Counted from the stretch's first letter, positions 1-7,452 are shown. The stretch is DNA of 13,483 bases from Solirubrobacterales bacterium (GCA_019240015.1 JAFAZB010000226.1:1-13483), one strand, 5' to 3'. The notes: generated from the sequence alone by a model not told the origin. A program made the numbers and translations.

Positions 1-1508
1 CAGACCACGAACGCCTGCCGCCCCGCGTGCAGCTCCTGTCGGATGCGCTCGTAGGCGCGGGCGCGCTCGCGTTCGGTGGCGCAGACGAACGTCTGGATCG
101 GCTGTCGGCCCCGGGGGAGCTCGCGCAACAGCGTGAAGTCGAGATCGCCGTATCCCGCCAGCGCCAGCGTGCGGGGAATCGGCGTCGCGGTCATGTGCAG
201 GATGTGGGGGCCCCTACCCGACCGATCCGCCCCTCCAAGCGACTCGCCCTTTGCGTCGAGCAGCGCGCGCTGTCGGACCCCGAATCGATGCTGCTCGTCG
301 ACTACCGCGACGGCCAGCCGCGCGAACCGGATCGATTGCTCGATCAGCGCGTGCGTCCCGACGACCAGCGACAACTCGCCGCTGGCGAGCTTTCCGAGCA
401 GATCGGCGCGCCGGCGGGCGGGGGTCGATCCGGTCAGCAGCCCCGCCGGGACCGCCTCCCCTGGCATCAGCGCCTGAATCGTCGCGAAATGCTGCTCGGC
501 GAGCGTCTCGGTCGGCGCCATCAAGGCGCCTTGGTAGCCGTGCTCGACGGCCCGCAGCAGCGCATATAGGGCGACCACCGTCTTGCCCGACCCGACCTCT
601 CCCATCAACAGCCGCTGCATCGGCCTGGCTTGCGCGAGATCGCGATCGATCGCCTCCAGCGCGCGCTCCTGATCGCCGGTCAGCGGGAACGGGAGCATCG
701 TCGACAGCCAGCGGTCGGTCAGCTCCCGCGGCTCGCCGAGCACCGGTGCCGTGACCGCCTCCAGACGCGATGCACGCCGGCGCAGCAGCGCCAGCTGTAC
801 GAGCAGCAGCTCATCGAAGGCGAGCCGGCGGCGCCCGCAGGGCTGGTCGCGCTCGCGATCGGGAAAGTGGCTCGCGGCGAGCGCTGCCGAGCGGTCGGCG
901 GGCCGCTCGCTCGCGCGCAGCCTGCCCGGCAGCGGCTCCGGGAAGTCGTCGATCGCCGCCGCGTGGGAGCGCACCAGCGCCAGGATCTGAGTCGAGGACA
1001 GCCCCTCGGTCGCCGGGTAGTGGGCCACCGCCTCGGCGCCGGTCGCCGCTTCCGCGGTCCGCGCGTGCGCCTGCACGCGGAACCGGTTGCGCTCCTCGAG
1101 CTTGCCGTGAAGCACTAGTCGAGTCCCGGCCGGGTAGCGCTGAACGAGCCACGGTTGGTTGAAGAACGCGGCCTTCGTCTCGCCCGTGTCGTCGGCGACC
1201 GTCGCCTCGACCAGTGGGCGCATCCCCCGGCGGCGTACGGGCCGCGCGGCGATGCTCCGCACCTGGACCACGATCGTCGCGGACTCGCCCGGGACGAGCT
1301 GCTGCACCGCCCGCGCTTCGCGCCTGTCGTGCGGCAGGTGCTCGAGCAGGTCGCCGATCGTGTGGAGGCCCAGCGTCTCGGCGGCGTGCTGCGCCTTCGC
1401 GCCGTCGACGCGCAGCGGCTCGCGAAGTCGCGCGGGCCGTGGATAGCGCAGCGGCGCGTCGAGCAGCTCCTGCGCGTCGAGCTGGCGAGCGGACCCGAAT
1501 GCGTGCAT
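1..1508 (-). CDS. recG: ATP-dependent DNA helicase RecG, C-terminal part cut off by the window edge
   Basis: RecG is a superfamily 2 helicase that remodels stalled replication forks and branch-migrates Holliday junctions in the cytoplasm. Reading the minus strand from the ATG at 1508 gives 502 residues without a stop; complete family members have roughly 700. The N-terminal wedge/OB region spans about residues 30-160. The helicase core has a Q-motif-like LTGDQ (277-281), Walker A GEVGSGKT (303-310), the RecG-type motif II DEQH (404-407, followed by RFGV) and motif III TATPIPRT (440-447). Motifs IV-VI and the TRG region lie beyond the left edge. About ten extra residues rich in Gly, Ser and Asp (421-433) sit between motif II and motif III. 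The ATG starts 4 bases after the stop of the DAK2 gene, without a clear Shine-Dalgarno, which suggests translation coupled to that gene. The family call is very secure. Confidence 0.97.
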   Translation of the reverse strand, partial: MHAFGSARQLDAQELLDAPLRYPRPARLREPLRVDGAKAQHAAETLGLHTIGDLLEHLPHDRREARAVQQLVPGESATIVVQVRSIAARPVRRRGMRPLVEATVADDTGETKAAFFNQPWLVQRYPAGTRLVLHGKLEERNRFRVQAHARTAEAATGAEAVAHYPATEGLSSTQILALVRSHAAAIDDFPEPLPGRLRASERPADRSAALAASHFPDRERDQPCGRRRLAFDELLLVQLALLRRRASRLEAVTAPVLGEPRELTDRWLSTMLPFPLTGDQERALEAIDRDLAQARPMQRLLMGEVGSGKTVVALYALLRAVEHGYQGALMAPTETLAEQHFATIQALMPGEAVPAGLLTGSTPARRRADLLGKLASGELSLVVGTHALIEQSIRFARLAVAVVDEQHRFGVRQRALLDAKGESLGGADRSGRGPHILHMTATPIPRTLALAGYGDLDFTLLRELPRGRQPIQTFVCATERERARAYERIRQELHAGRQAFVV

Positions 1509-1512
1509 GACG

Positions 1513-3192
1513 CTACTCAGCCGACAGCAGCCACCAGTACCGCGGTTGACCTCCCACCGACAGCTCGAACTCGACCTCGCCCGCCGCCAGCGCCTGCACC
1601 GCCTCGTCGTCGAGGGGCGCCTCCGCGCCTCGCAGGCAGGTGATCAGCTCGGCGTGCTCGGCGAGCCGCTCCAGCACCCCGCGCAGCGTCTCCCGGGGGC
1701 GCCCCCAGGCGACCAGCTCGTCGTCCACGAACCCGACCGCGTCCCCGGCGCGGAACCGACCCCGGGCGTCGTCGCGGGCGGCCGGCGCGACCGCACCTGT
1801 CCGCACGCGCTCCAGCGTCTGCGCCATCGCGGCCTCGTTCTCCGCGGCGCTGCGATCGGGGTCGAGGCTGACCGCCGCCGCGAGGCCGGCCTGCTGCGAG
1901 CCCGAGCGCACCACCGAGACCGCCTTGTCCGATAGCTCGGCCGCGCGTTCGGCGGCCATCACCACATTGGCGCTGTTGGGCAGCACCACCACCTGCTCAG
2001 TCGCAGTCGCGTGGATCGCGGCGAGCAGGTCGTAGGTTGACGGATTGAGCGTCGGACCGCCGTCGAGCACCCGGACCCCGAGGCTCTCGAACAGCGCGCG
2101 CATGCCATCGCCGCTGACCACGGCCAGCGCCCCGCAGACGGCGGGGCTGGGCGGGGCCCCGAGACGTTGATCGCGGCGCTCCACCTGCTCTCGCATGTCC
2201 GCCACGTCGAGATGCGAGACGGCACCGGCGTCGGCGAACAGCGCGGTGGCGCCGTCGGGATCGTCGGTGTGGACATGCACCTTGAGCGTTGTCTGGTCGC
2301 CCACCACGAGCACCGAGTCGCCGATCTGCTCGAGCTCGTTTATGAACCGGCGCAGCTCCAGATCGGTGCCGGTGACGGCGAAGTTGGTGCAGTAGCGATA
2401 GGTGCTGGAGGCGTGCTGGGGATGGGTGACGCGGGCGGCGGCTTGGTGATCGATTTGCGGCGGCTCTGACCCTCGCAGGGCTCCGACGATCCCCGCCAGC
2501 AGGACCGTCAAGCCGTAGCCGCCGGCGTCGACGACCCCGGCTTCGCGCAGTACCGGCAGCAGGTCCGGGCCCCGGTTTACCGACTCCTGGCCGGCTTCCA
2601 GTGCGCGCTCGATCACCTCGGCGACGACCGCGTTCTGCTCGCCGGCGCTGGCGTTGGCGCCGAGGCGAGCGTCGTCCATGTGCGCCAGCTCCGAGGCCAC
2701 CCGGTGCGCCATCTCACGCACCACGGTCAGGATCGTGCCTTCCGCCGGGTCGCGCACGGACCCGTAGGCCTGGTCCGCGGCGCGGGCCAGCGCGGCGCCG
2801 ATCAGCACCGGGTCGACCAGCTCGCCGGGCCGGCTCGCGAGCTCCTCCGCGGCTCCCCGGATCAGCTGCGAGAGGATCACGCCCGAGTTGCCGCGCGCCC
2901 CTAGCAGCGCAGCGCGCGCCACCGAGGCCACGATCTCGTCGCGCCCGATGTCGTCGATCGTGCGTCCCTCCGAGGCGTCGGCGAGCCGGTCGAGCTCCTG
3001 GAGCACGGCCCGGAGCGTCAGCACCATGTTGTCGCCGGTATCCCCGTCGGCGACCGGAAACACGTTCAGGTCGTTGACTTCCTCGCGGCGCGACTCGAGC
3101 GCACCCAGGCCGGCCTCGACCAGCGCGCGAAACCGGAGGATGCTCGGATCGGAGACTGTCCGTCGCTCGCCCGCTCGCCCGGTCGCGGCCAC
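1513..3192 (-). CDS. DAK2 domain protein, YloV/FakA-like fatty acid kinase subunit
   Basis: This resembles the YloV/FakA family: an ATP-binding DhaL (DAK2) domain, a middle domain and a C-terminal DegV-like domain. In characterised relatives FakA phosphorylates fatty acids carried by a FakB partner; no FakB gene is visible here. From a GTG start at 3192 the protein has 559 residues, normal for the family. The nucleotide/Mg motif NVFPVADGDTGDNM is at about 43-56, GARGNSGV at 98-105 and DAGGYGL at 222-228. The middle domain has YCTNF (267-271) and HVHTDD (306-311); its Cys and two His match positions reported to bind zinc in FakA. The usual Glu of YCTEF is Asn here. A TTG at 3237 would also open the frame but overlaps rpmB by 37 bases, so the GTG 8 bases past the rpmB stop is preferred. 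Neither start has a good ribosome binding site. The position between rpmB and recG is typical of Gram-positive genomes. The physiological substrate is inferred. Confidence 0.88.
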   Translation of the reverse strand: MAATGRAGERRTVSDPSILRFRALVEAGLGALESRREEVNDLNVFPVADGDTGDNMVLTLRAVLQELDRLADASEGRTIDDIGRDEIVASVARAALLGARGNSGVILSQLIRGAAEELASRPGELVDPVLIGAALARAADQAYGSVRDPAEGTILTVVREMAHRVASELAHMDDARLGANASAGEQNAVVAEVIERALEAGQESVNRGPDLLPVLREAGVVDAGGYGLTVLLAGIVGALRGSEPPQIDHQAAARVTHPQHASSTYRYCTNFAVTGTDLELRRFINELEQIGDSVLVVGDQTTLKVHVHTDDPDGATALFADAGAVSHLDVADMREQVERRDQRLGAPPSPAVCGALAVVSGDGMRALFESLGVRVLDGGPTLNPSTYDLLAAIHATATEQVVVLPNSANVVMAAERAAELSDKAVSVVRSGSQQAGLAAAVSLDPDRSAAENEAAMAQTLERVRTGAVAPAARDDARGRFRAGDAVGFVDDELVAWGRPRETLRGVLERLAEHAELITCLRGAEAPLDDEAVQALAAGEVEFELSVGGQPRYWWLLSAE

Positions 3193-3200
3193 GCGCGGGC

Positions 3201-3392
3201 TCAGCGGGCCTTGGTTATCTTGCCGGCCTTCAGGCAACGCGTGCAGACGTAAACCCTACGTGGAGTTCCGCCGTCGTTGATCCTGACGCGCTGGAGATTG
3301 GGGTCGAAGCGACGCTTGGTGGCGACCATCGAGTGGCTTCGGCTGTGCCCGAACGCGGGGCCCTTTGCACACACGTAGCAGACCTTTGGCAT
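3201..3392 (-). CDS. rpmB: 50S ribosomal protein L28, zinc-binding form
   Basis: A 63-residue basic protein beginning MPKVCYVCAK, with a central AFGHSRSHS segment and a KRRFDPNLQ segment, typical of bacterial L28 in the large ribosomal subunit. Two CxxC pairs (Cys5/Cys8 and Cys50/Cys53) mark the cysteine-containing, zinc-binding version; many bacteria also carry a cysteine-free paralogue used under zinc limitation. The frame is open another 22 codons upstream, but the ATG at 3392 gives the family-standard N-terminus. No Shine-Dalgarno precedes this ATG, while a good -10 box lies only 8 bases upstream (see the promoter entry), so the mRNA may be leaderless. It heads a minus-strand run with the DAK2 gene, which starts 8 bases after its stop, and recG. 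Confidence 0.96.
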   Translation of the reverse strand: MPKVCYVCAKGPAFGHSRSHSMVATKRRFDPNLQRVRINDGGTPRRVYVCTRCLKAGKITKAR

Positions 3393-3400
3393 GGCGCGCG

Positions 3401-3406
3401 AGTATA
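3401..3406 (-). promoter_or_regulatory. Candidate -10 box for rpmB (possible leaderless transcript)
   Basis: On the minus strand the hexamer TATACT matches the sigma-70-type consensus TATAAT at five of six positions. It ends 8 bases before the rpmB ATG, so a transcription start at the usual distance would fall on or within about 3 bases of the ATG. No Shine-Dalgarno is present between them, which is what a leaderless mRNA would show. No convincing -35 hexamer is visible at 16-18 bases upstream, so the call rests on one box and its position. Confidence 0.42.
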
Positions 3407-3440
3407 AACGCACGATCCGTGGCGGCCGGGCGCGAGAAGC

Positions 3441-3470
3441 GGATACAGATTGGTCCATATGGGTACAGAA
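3441..3470 (+). promoter_or_regulatory. Direct repeat and 8-bp palindrome upstream of the Ser/Thr kinase gene
   Basis: The decamers GGATACAGAT (3441-3450) and GGGTACAGAA (3461-3470) match at 8 of 10 positions and are exactly 20 bases apart, about two helical turns. Between them lies the palindrome CCATATGG (3455-3462). This patch is AT-richer than its surroundings and sits in the 86-base divergent gap between rpmB and the kinase gene, ending 8 bases before the kinase ATG. It could be an operator, or the second copy (TACAGA at 3464-3469) could act as a -10 box for a leaderless kinase mRNA. No standard -35 is seen. The pattern is directly visible; the function is inferred. Confidence 0.3.
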
Positions 3471-3478
3471 CTCTCCCG

Positions 3479-5110
3479 ATGAGCGCGAGCGGCGGCCACG
3501 GGATCGAGCTGTTGCCCGACCTCCAGCTGCCAGAGCGCTATCGCCTCAGCCGGCACCTGGCCACCGGAGGAATGGCGTCGGTGTGGTGCGCCGAAGACGT
3601 GCTGCTGCGTCGGTCGGTGGCGATCAAGGTGATGGCCGAGCGGTTCGCCTACGACGAGCTCTCGGTCAAGCGCTTCAAGCGCGAAGCGCGCGCCGCGGCC
3701 CGGGTGTCGGGGCACCCGCACGTGGTCACGATCTACGACGTCGGCGAGGCGCCCGTCACCGGGATGGCCAGCGAACAGCCGGCCGGCGAGCCGCTCACGC
3801 GGGGGTTCATCGTGATGGAGCATCTCGCGGGCGGAACCGTCGCCGACGCGCTGCGGCTGCGCGCCGTACGGCGAGAGGAGGCCCTGCGGTGGCTGCGGGA
3901 GGCGGCCTCGGCGCTCGACCACGCGCACCGGCGAGGGGTCATCCATCGCGACATCAAGCCCGCTAATTTCCTCCTCGATCGCAGCCGGGTCCTGCACGTC
4001 GCCGACTTCGGGATCGCCTCGCTGTACAGCGAGGACACGATCACCGGCGGCGGCGAGCTGTTCGGCACGGCGGCCTATCTGTCCCCGGAGCAGGCTCAGG
4101 GGCATCCCGCCACCCCGGCCAGCGACCGCTACTCGCTCGCGGTGGCCGCCTACGAACTGCTGGTCGGCGAGCGGCCATTCACGGCGGAGCACTTCGCCGC
4201 GCAAGCGCGTCAACACGTGGCGCAGGCGCCGCCCGCCGCCAGCCGCCGAAACCGGGCGCTGCCGGAGTTCGTCGACGCGGTCCTGGCTCGCGGGATGGCC
4301 AAGGCTCCCGAGGAGCGCTACGAGACCGCCACCGACTTGGTCGACGACCTCGAGCGAGGACTCAGCGGGATTCCCACCACAGCGACGCTGGCGCTGGCCT
4401 CGGGCGGAGCGCGGGCGATGCAGACGCCGGCGCGGCGCGCGCCGGCGGCCTCGCTGCTGGGCCCCGACACCGAGTCGCCGCGCGCCGGCGGGCGGGCCCT
4501 GGCGCTCGCTGCGCTGGCGGCGGTGGCGCTCGCCCTCGGGGTGCTGGCGGGCGCCAACCAGGGCTCGCAACGCCCCGCGCGGGTCGCGCTCTCGCCCCGT
4601 CATGCGCTCGCGGTCCCGCAACGGCCCACGCCGAGGGCCACTCCCACGCCGGAGCCCAAGCCCCGGCCGGCCGCGGCTGCACCGCCCACCGCCGACCTGC
4701 TCGAGGCCCGCGGCCACGAGCTGATGCTCGACGGGCAATACGAGCAGGCGATTCCGGCGCTTCGACAGGCGATCCAGGCGGCCGATCCGGCCAGCCTCAC
4801 CTACGGCTACGCGCTGTACGACCTGGGCCGGTCGCTGGTGCTCTCGGGGGACCCAAGGGCCGCGATTCCGATCCTCGAGCAGCGGCTGCGGATACCCGAC
4901 CAGACGCCGGTCGTGCAGCAGATGCTCAACCAAGCGGTGCGGGCCAGCGGCGTGGGCCCCGTGAGCACCGGCGGGCGGGGCGTGCCTGGGAGCACCGGCC
5001 CCGGCGCAGGTCCGGGCGAACGGCGCTCCTCGCCGTTCAGTGGCGGCGCGAGCCTCCCGCCCGGGTTCGACCAACGCCGTAACGGCCCCGGCGCCGATCA
5101 GGGCGACTGA
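3479..5110 (+). CDS. Membrane Ser/Thr protein kinase with TPR-like part beyond the membrane segment
   Basis: A 543-residue bacterial Hanks-type kinase of the PknB class. The cytoplasmic kinase domain (about 21-293) has the glycine-rich loop LATGGMASVW (27-36), the AIK lysine (Lys50), catalytic HRDIKPAN (156-163, Asp158), DFG (176-178) and SPEQ in place of APE (202-205), so it should be active. About 15 extra residues lie between strands 4 and 5 (about 91-108). A single hydrophobic segment (about 339-358) is followed by a Pro/Thr/Lys-rich linker (375-405), then two TPR-like helical pairs (about 404-490, containing GQYEQAIPALRQA and SGDPRAAIPILEQ) and a Gly/Pro-rich tail. There are no PASTA repeats. 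With the kinase domain inside, the TPR part would be outside the cytoplasm. The ATG at 3479 starts just before the kinase fold; upstream codons in frame run into rpmB. No strong ribosome binding site is seen. The target and signal are unknown. Confidence 0.94.
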   Translation: MSASGGHGIELLPDLQLPERYRLSRHLATGGMASVWCAEDVLLRRSVAIKVMAERFAYDELSVKRFKREARAAARVSGHPHVVTIYDVGEAPVTGMASEQPAGEPLTRGFIVMEHLAGGTVADALRLRAVRREEALRWLREAASALDHAHRRGVIHRDIKPANFLLDRSRVLHVADFGIASLYSEDTITGGGELFGTAAYLSPEQAQGHPATPASDRYSLAVAAYELLVGERPFTAEHFAAQARQHVAQAPPAASRRNRALPEFVDAVLARGMAKAPEERYETATDLVDDLERGLSGIPTTATLALASGGARAMQTPARRAPAASLLGPDTESPRAGGRALALAALAAVALALGVLAGANQGSQRPARVALSPRHALAVPQRPTPRATPTPEPKPRPAAAAPPTADLLEARGHELMLDGQYEQAIPALRQAIQAADPASLTYGYALYDLGRSLVLSGDPRAAIPILEQRLRIPDQTPVVQQMLNQAVRASGVGPVSTGGRGVPGSTGPGAGPGERRSSPFSGGASLPPGFDQRRNGPGADQGD

Positions 5111-5118
5111 GTCCCCGG

Positions 5119-5589
5119 CTACGCGGAAGCCGCGAACCCGGCGGTCCCCCGCCGAGCCGAGAGCCGCTCTTTGACCGCGAGCGAGGCCAGCGCCGCTTCC
5201 ACGGCATGCCGGCCGGTATCGCGCTTGGTGCCTCCTGTGACCCGGTCCAGACCCTGCTCGAGGGTGTCGACCGTGAGCACGCCGAAGGCGCACGGAACGC
5301 CGGTCTCCAGCTGCACCTGCTGGATTCCGCGGGCCGCTTCGCCGCACACGTAGCGGTAGTGGTCGGTCTCGCCCCGGATCACCGCTCCCAGACAGATCAC
5401 GGCCGCGTAGCGGTTTGACTGCGCGGCGTACTTGGCCACGAGCGGCAGCTCGAAGGCGCCCGGCACCTCGTGCACATCGATCTCCGTGACGCCGGCGTCC
5501 GCGAGCGCGGCGCGCGCGCCCTGCTCGAGCCTGTCCGCCAGCTCGCCGTAGAAGCGGGCCACGCACAGCGCGATGCGACGCTCACTCAT
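5119..5589 (-). CDS. ribH: 6,7-dimethyl-8-ribityllumazine synthase (RibH)
   Basis: RibH condenses 5-amino-6-ribitylamino-uracil with 3,4-dihydroxy-2-butanone 4-phosphate to form lumazine, the penultimate riboflavin step; the family assembles into pentamers or 60-mer shells. The 156-residue length is normal. Visible motifs are ARF near the N-terminus (Phe13, substrate stacking), VPGAFELP (42-49) and GAVIRGETDHYRYV (68-81), with His77 at the catalytic histidine position. The family more often has GAT or GxT where this protein has GET. A GTK motif follows at about 120-122. The C-terminus ends with a short Ala/Arg-rich tail. Its ATG lies inside the end of ribBA (8-base overlap), with AGGA purine stretches 11 or more bases upstream, so coupled translation is likely. 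Its stop is 8 bases from the stop of the convergent kinase gene. Confidence 0.97.
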   Translation of the reverse strand: MSERRIALCVARFYGELADRLEQGARAALADAGVTEIDVHEVPGAFELPLVAKYAAQSNRYAAVICLGAVIRGETDHYRYVCGEAARGIQQVQLETGVPCAFGVLTVDTLEQGLDRVTGGTKRDTGRHAVEAALASLAVKERLSARRGTAGFAASA

Positions 5590-6862
5590 CGCGACGGCGA
5601 TCCTGCTCCTGCTCGTCGTGAATCATCTGCTCGTCGAGCGCCAGCCCCTGGTGGTGGAGCGTGTGGCCGAGCTTCTCCCGCTTGGCGCGGAGGTATGCCT
5701 CGTTGTGCGGGTTGGGCAGGTGCTGGATCGGCAGCTGATCGGTGACCGACAGCCCATAGCCGGCGAGCCCGGAGATCTTCTTTGGGTTGTTGGTCAGGAT
5801 GCGGATCGTGGTCAGCCCGAGGTCCACGAGGATCTGGGCACCGATCCCGTAGTCCCGCAGGTCGGCCGGCAACCCCAGGCGGAGGTTGGCGTCGACCGTG
5901 TCGAGCCCCTCCTCTTGGAGCTTGTAGGCGCGGAGCTTGTTCAGCAGGCCGATGCCGCGGCCCTCCTGGCTGAGGTACAGCAGCACCCCCTGGCCCTGCC
6001 GCTCGATCATCGCGAGCGCCGACTCGAGCTGCTCGCCGCAGTCACAGCGCAGCGAGTGGAACACATCCCCCGTCAGGCACTCCGAGTGGACCCGGACCAG
6101 CACGTCGCCGGCGGCTTCGATCTCTCCCTTGACCAGCGCCACATGGTGCTTGTTGTCGATCAGCGAGCGGTAGCCGTATGCCACGAAGTCGCCGAAGGCG
6201 GTCGGCAGCCTGGTCGCCACGACCCGCTCGACGAGCTTCTCGGTCCGGCGTCGATACGCCACCAGCTCGGCGACCGTGACCATCCTCAGGTGGTGGCGTT
6301 CGCAGTAGGGGATCAGGTCCGGCACCCGGGCCATCGTCCCGTCGTCGTTCATGATCTCGCAGATCACGCCGGCCGGGATCAGCCCCGAGAGCCGGGCCAG
6401 GTCGACCGCCGCCTCGGTCTGCCCGACGCGCTCCAGGACGCCGCCGGCCCTCGCTTTGAGCGGGAACACGTGGCCCGGCTGGACCAGCTCCCGGGGGCTG
6501 GTCTGGGGATCGATCGCCACCTGGATCGTGCGGGCTCGGTCGGCGGCGGAGATGCCGGTGCTGACGCCGGAGCGCGCTTCGATCGAGACCGTGAACGCGG
6601 TCTCGAACGCCGACTCGTTCTTCGCGGCCATCAGGTCCAGCCCGAGCTCGTCGCAGCGCTCGGGCGGCAGCGCCAGGCACACCAGCCCGCGGGCTTCCTT
6701 GGACATGAAGTTGATCGCCTCGGGGGTGATGAACTGGGCGGCCATCGTCAGGTCGCCCTCGTTCTCCCGGTGCTCGTCGTCGCAGACGATCACCATCTTC
6801 CCCTGCCGGATGTCCTCGATCGCCTCCTCGATCGTCGAGAACGGCGCCTTGACGGAGCTCAC
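5582..6862 (-). CDS. ribBA: Bifunctional 3,4-dihydroxy-2-butanone 4-phosphate synthase / GTP cyclohydrolase II (RibBA)
   Basis: A fusion supplying both riboflavin precursors: the N-terminal half makes 3,4-dihydroxy-2-butanone 4-phosphate from ribulose 5-phosphate, and the C-terminal half opens GTP. The 426 residues suit the family. The DHBP synthase part (about 5-203) shows the acidic metal site DDEHRENEGDL (28-38), SGVSTGISAADRA (98-110) and PGHVFPL (129-135). The GTP cyclohydrolase II part (about 207-400) has HSECLTGDVFHSLRCDCG, with zinc ligands Cys262, Cys273 and Cys275, then SQEGRGIGL (298-306) and a late TNNPKK. All key residues of both halves are present. The start is GTG at 6862, in a GTGA overlap with the riboflavin synthase stop; GGAGG 7 bases upstream supports it. 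The last 25 or so residues are charged and outside the conserved fold. Confidence 0.97.
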   Translation of the reverse strand: MSSVKAPFSTIEEAIEDIRQGKMVIVCDDEHRENEGDLTMAAQFITPEAINFMSKEARGLVCLALPPERCDELGLDLMAAKNESAFETAFTVSIEARSGVSTGISAADRARTIQVAIDPQTSPRELVQPGHVFPLKARAGGVLERVGQTEAAVDLARLSGLIPAGVICEIMNDDGTMARVPDLIPYCERHHLRMVTVAELVAYRRRTEKLVERVVATRLPTAFGDFVAYGYRSLIDNKHHVALVKGEIEAAGDVLVRVHSECLTGDVFHSLRCDCGEQLESALAMIERQGQGVLLYLSQEGRGIGLLNKLRAYKLQEEGLDTVDANLRLGLPADLRDYGIGAQILVDLGLTTIRILTNNPKKISGLAGYGLSVTDQLPIQHLPNPHNEAYLRAKREKLGHTLHHQGLALDEQMIHDEQEQDRRRDE

Positions 6863-7449
6863 CTGGAGACCTCCATCAGCCGCTCCACATACTTCGCCAG
6901 CACGTCGACCTCCAGGTTGACTTTGGTTCCAAGCTCGGCCTGGCCGAGATTGGTGCGCTCCAGCGTTTGCGGAATCAAGGAAACCGTAAACGATGCTTCC
7001 CGGAGCCCGGCGACGGTCAGCGACACCCCGTCGACGGCGATCGAGCCCTTGCGGACCACGTAGCGCATCACGTCCGCCGGAGCTGCGATCTCCACCTCAC
7101 GGGCGAAGCCGTCGGCCGCCAGTCCGGTCACGGTGCCCACTCCGTCGACGTGGCCCTGCACGAGGTGACCGCCGAGACGGTCGGTGGCGCGCAACGGCAG
7201 CTCCAAGTTCACCCGCGCGCCATGCTGCACCCCGCCCAGCGAGCTACGGGCCACGGTCTCGTTCATCAGCTCGGCGACAAACGCCCCGCCGTCGAGCTCG
7301 GTTGCCGTCAGGCAGACGCCGTTGACGGCGATCGAATCACCCTCGGCCAGCTCCTCGCTCAGTGGCGAGTCGACCGTCAGCCGCAGCCCGTCAGCGCCGC
7401 GATCGACGCCGACCACTTGCCCCAGTCCCTGGACCAGTCCGGTGAACAC
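6859..7449 (-). CDS. ribE: Riboflavin synthase, alpha subunit
   Basis: Riboflavin synthase dismutates two lumazine molecules into riboflavin and the ribitylamino-uracil recycled by RibH. The 196-residue protein shows the family's internal duplication of two beta-barrel lumazine-binding halves. The first (1 to about 97) has the diagnostic MFTGLV start, GDSIAVNGVCLTAT and ARSSLG. The second (about 98-190) has GGHLVQGHVDGVG, GSIAVDGVSLTVAG and LIPQTLERTNLG. Nothing conserved is missing. The start is GTG at 7449, 3 bases after the ribD stop, with AAGGAG 9 bases upstream. Its stop overlaps the ribBA start by 4 bases. This enzyme is called RibC in E. coli and RibE in Bacillus nomenclature. Confidence 0.97.
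   Translation of the reverse strand: MFTGLVQGLGQVVGVDRGADGLRLTVDSPLSEELAEGDSIAVNGVCLTATELDGGAFVAELMNETVARSSLGGVQHGARVNLELPLRATDRLGGHLVQGHVDGVGTVTGLAADGFAREVEIAAPADVMRYVVRKGSIAVDGVSLTVAGLREASFTVSLIPQTLERTNLGQAELGTKVNLEVDVLAKYVERLMEVSR
6870..6874 (-). promoter_or_regulatory. Shine-Dalgarno fixing the ribBA GTG start
   Basis: GGAGG on the minus strand lies 7 bases before the GTG at 6862, an ideal spacing. It is inside the riboflavin synthase coding region and decides in favour of the GTG that overlaps that gene's stop codon. Confidence 0.75.
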
Positions 7450-7452
7450 GCC

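Noticed and set aside
642..653. Perfect 12-base palindrome GCGATCGATCGC
   Set aside because: It lies inside the recG helicase core coding for an ordinary Asp/Arg stretch. GATC-rich words recur throughout the window, so it looks like composition, not a site.
5116..5134. Two overlapping 5-bp hairpins (CGGCT/AGCCG and CGCGG/CCGCG) at the kinase-ribH convergent junction, as a possible bidirectional terminator
   Set aside because: The stems are short, overlap each other and the ribH stop codon, and no T-run follows on either strand. Such small hairpins are common by chance at this GC content.
3230..5566. A very long minus-strand open frame opposite the kinase gene and ribH
   Set aside because: Its translation is low-complexity Arg/Gly/Ala with no recognisable domain. 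It overlaps rpmB, the kinase and ribH, all with clear family motifs. Long antisense frames are expected in GC-rich DNA.
5573..7063. A long plus-strand open frame opposite ribBA
   Set aside because: It is the antisense shadow of ribBA and the end of ribE. The protein is rich in Arg, His, Gln and Asp with no family signature.
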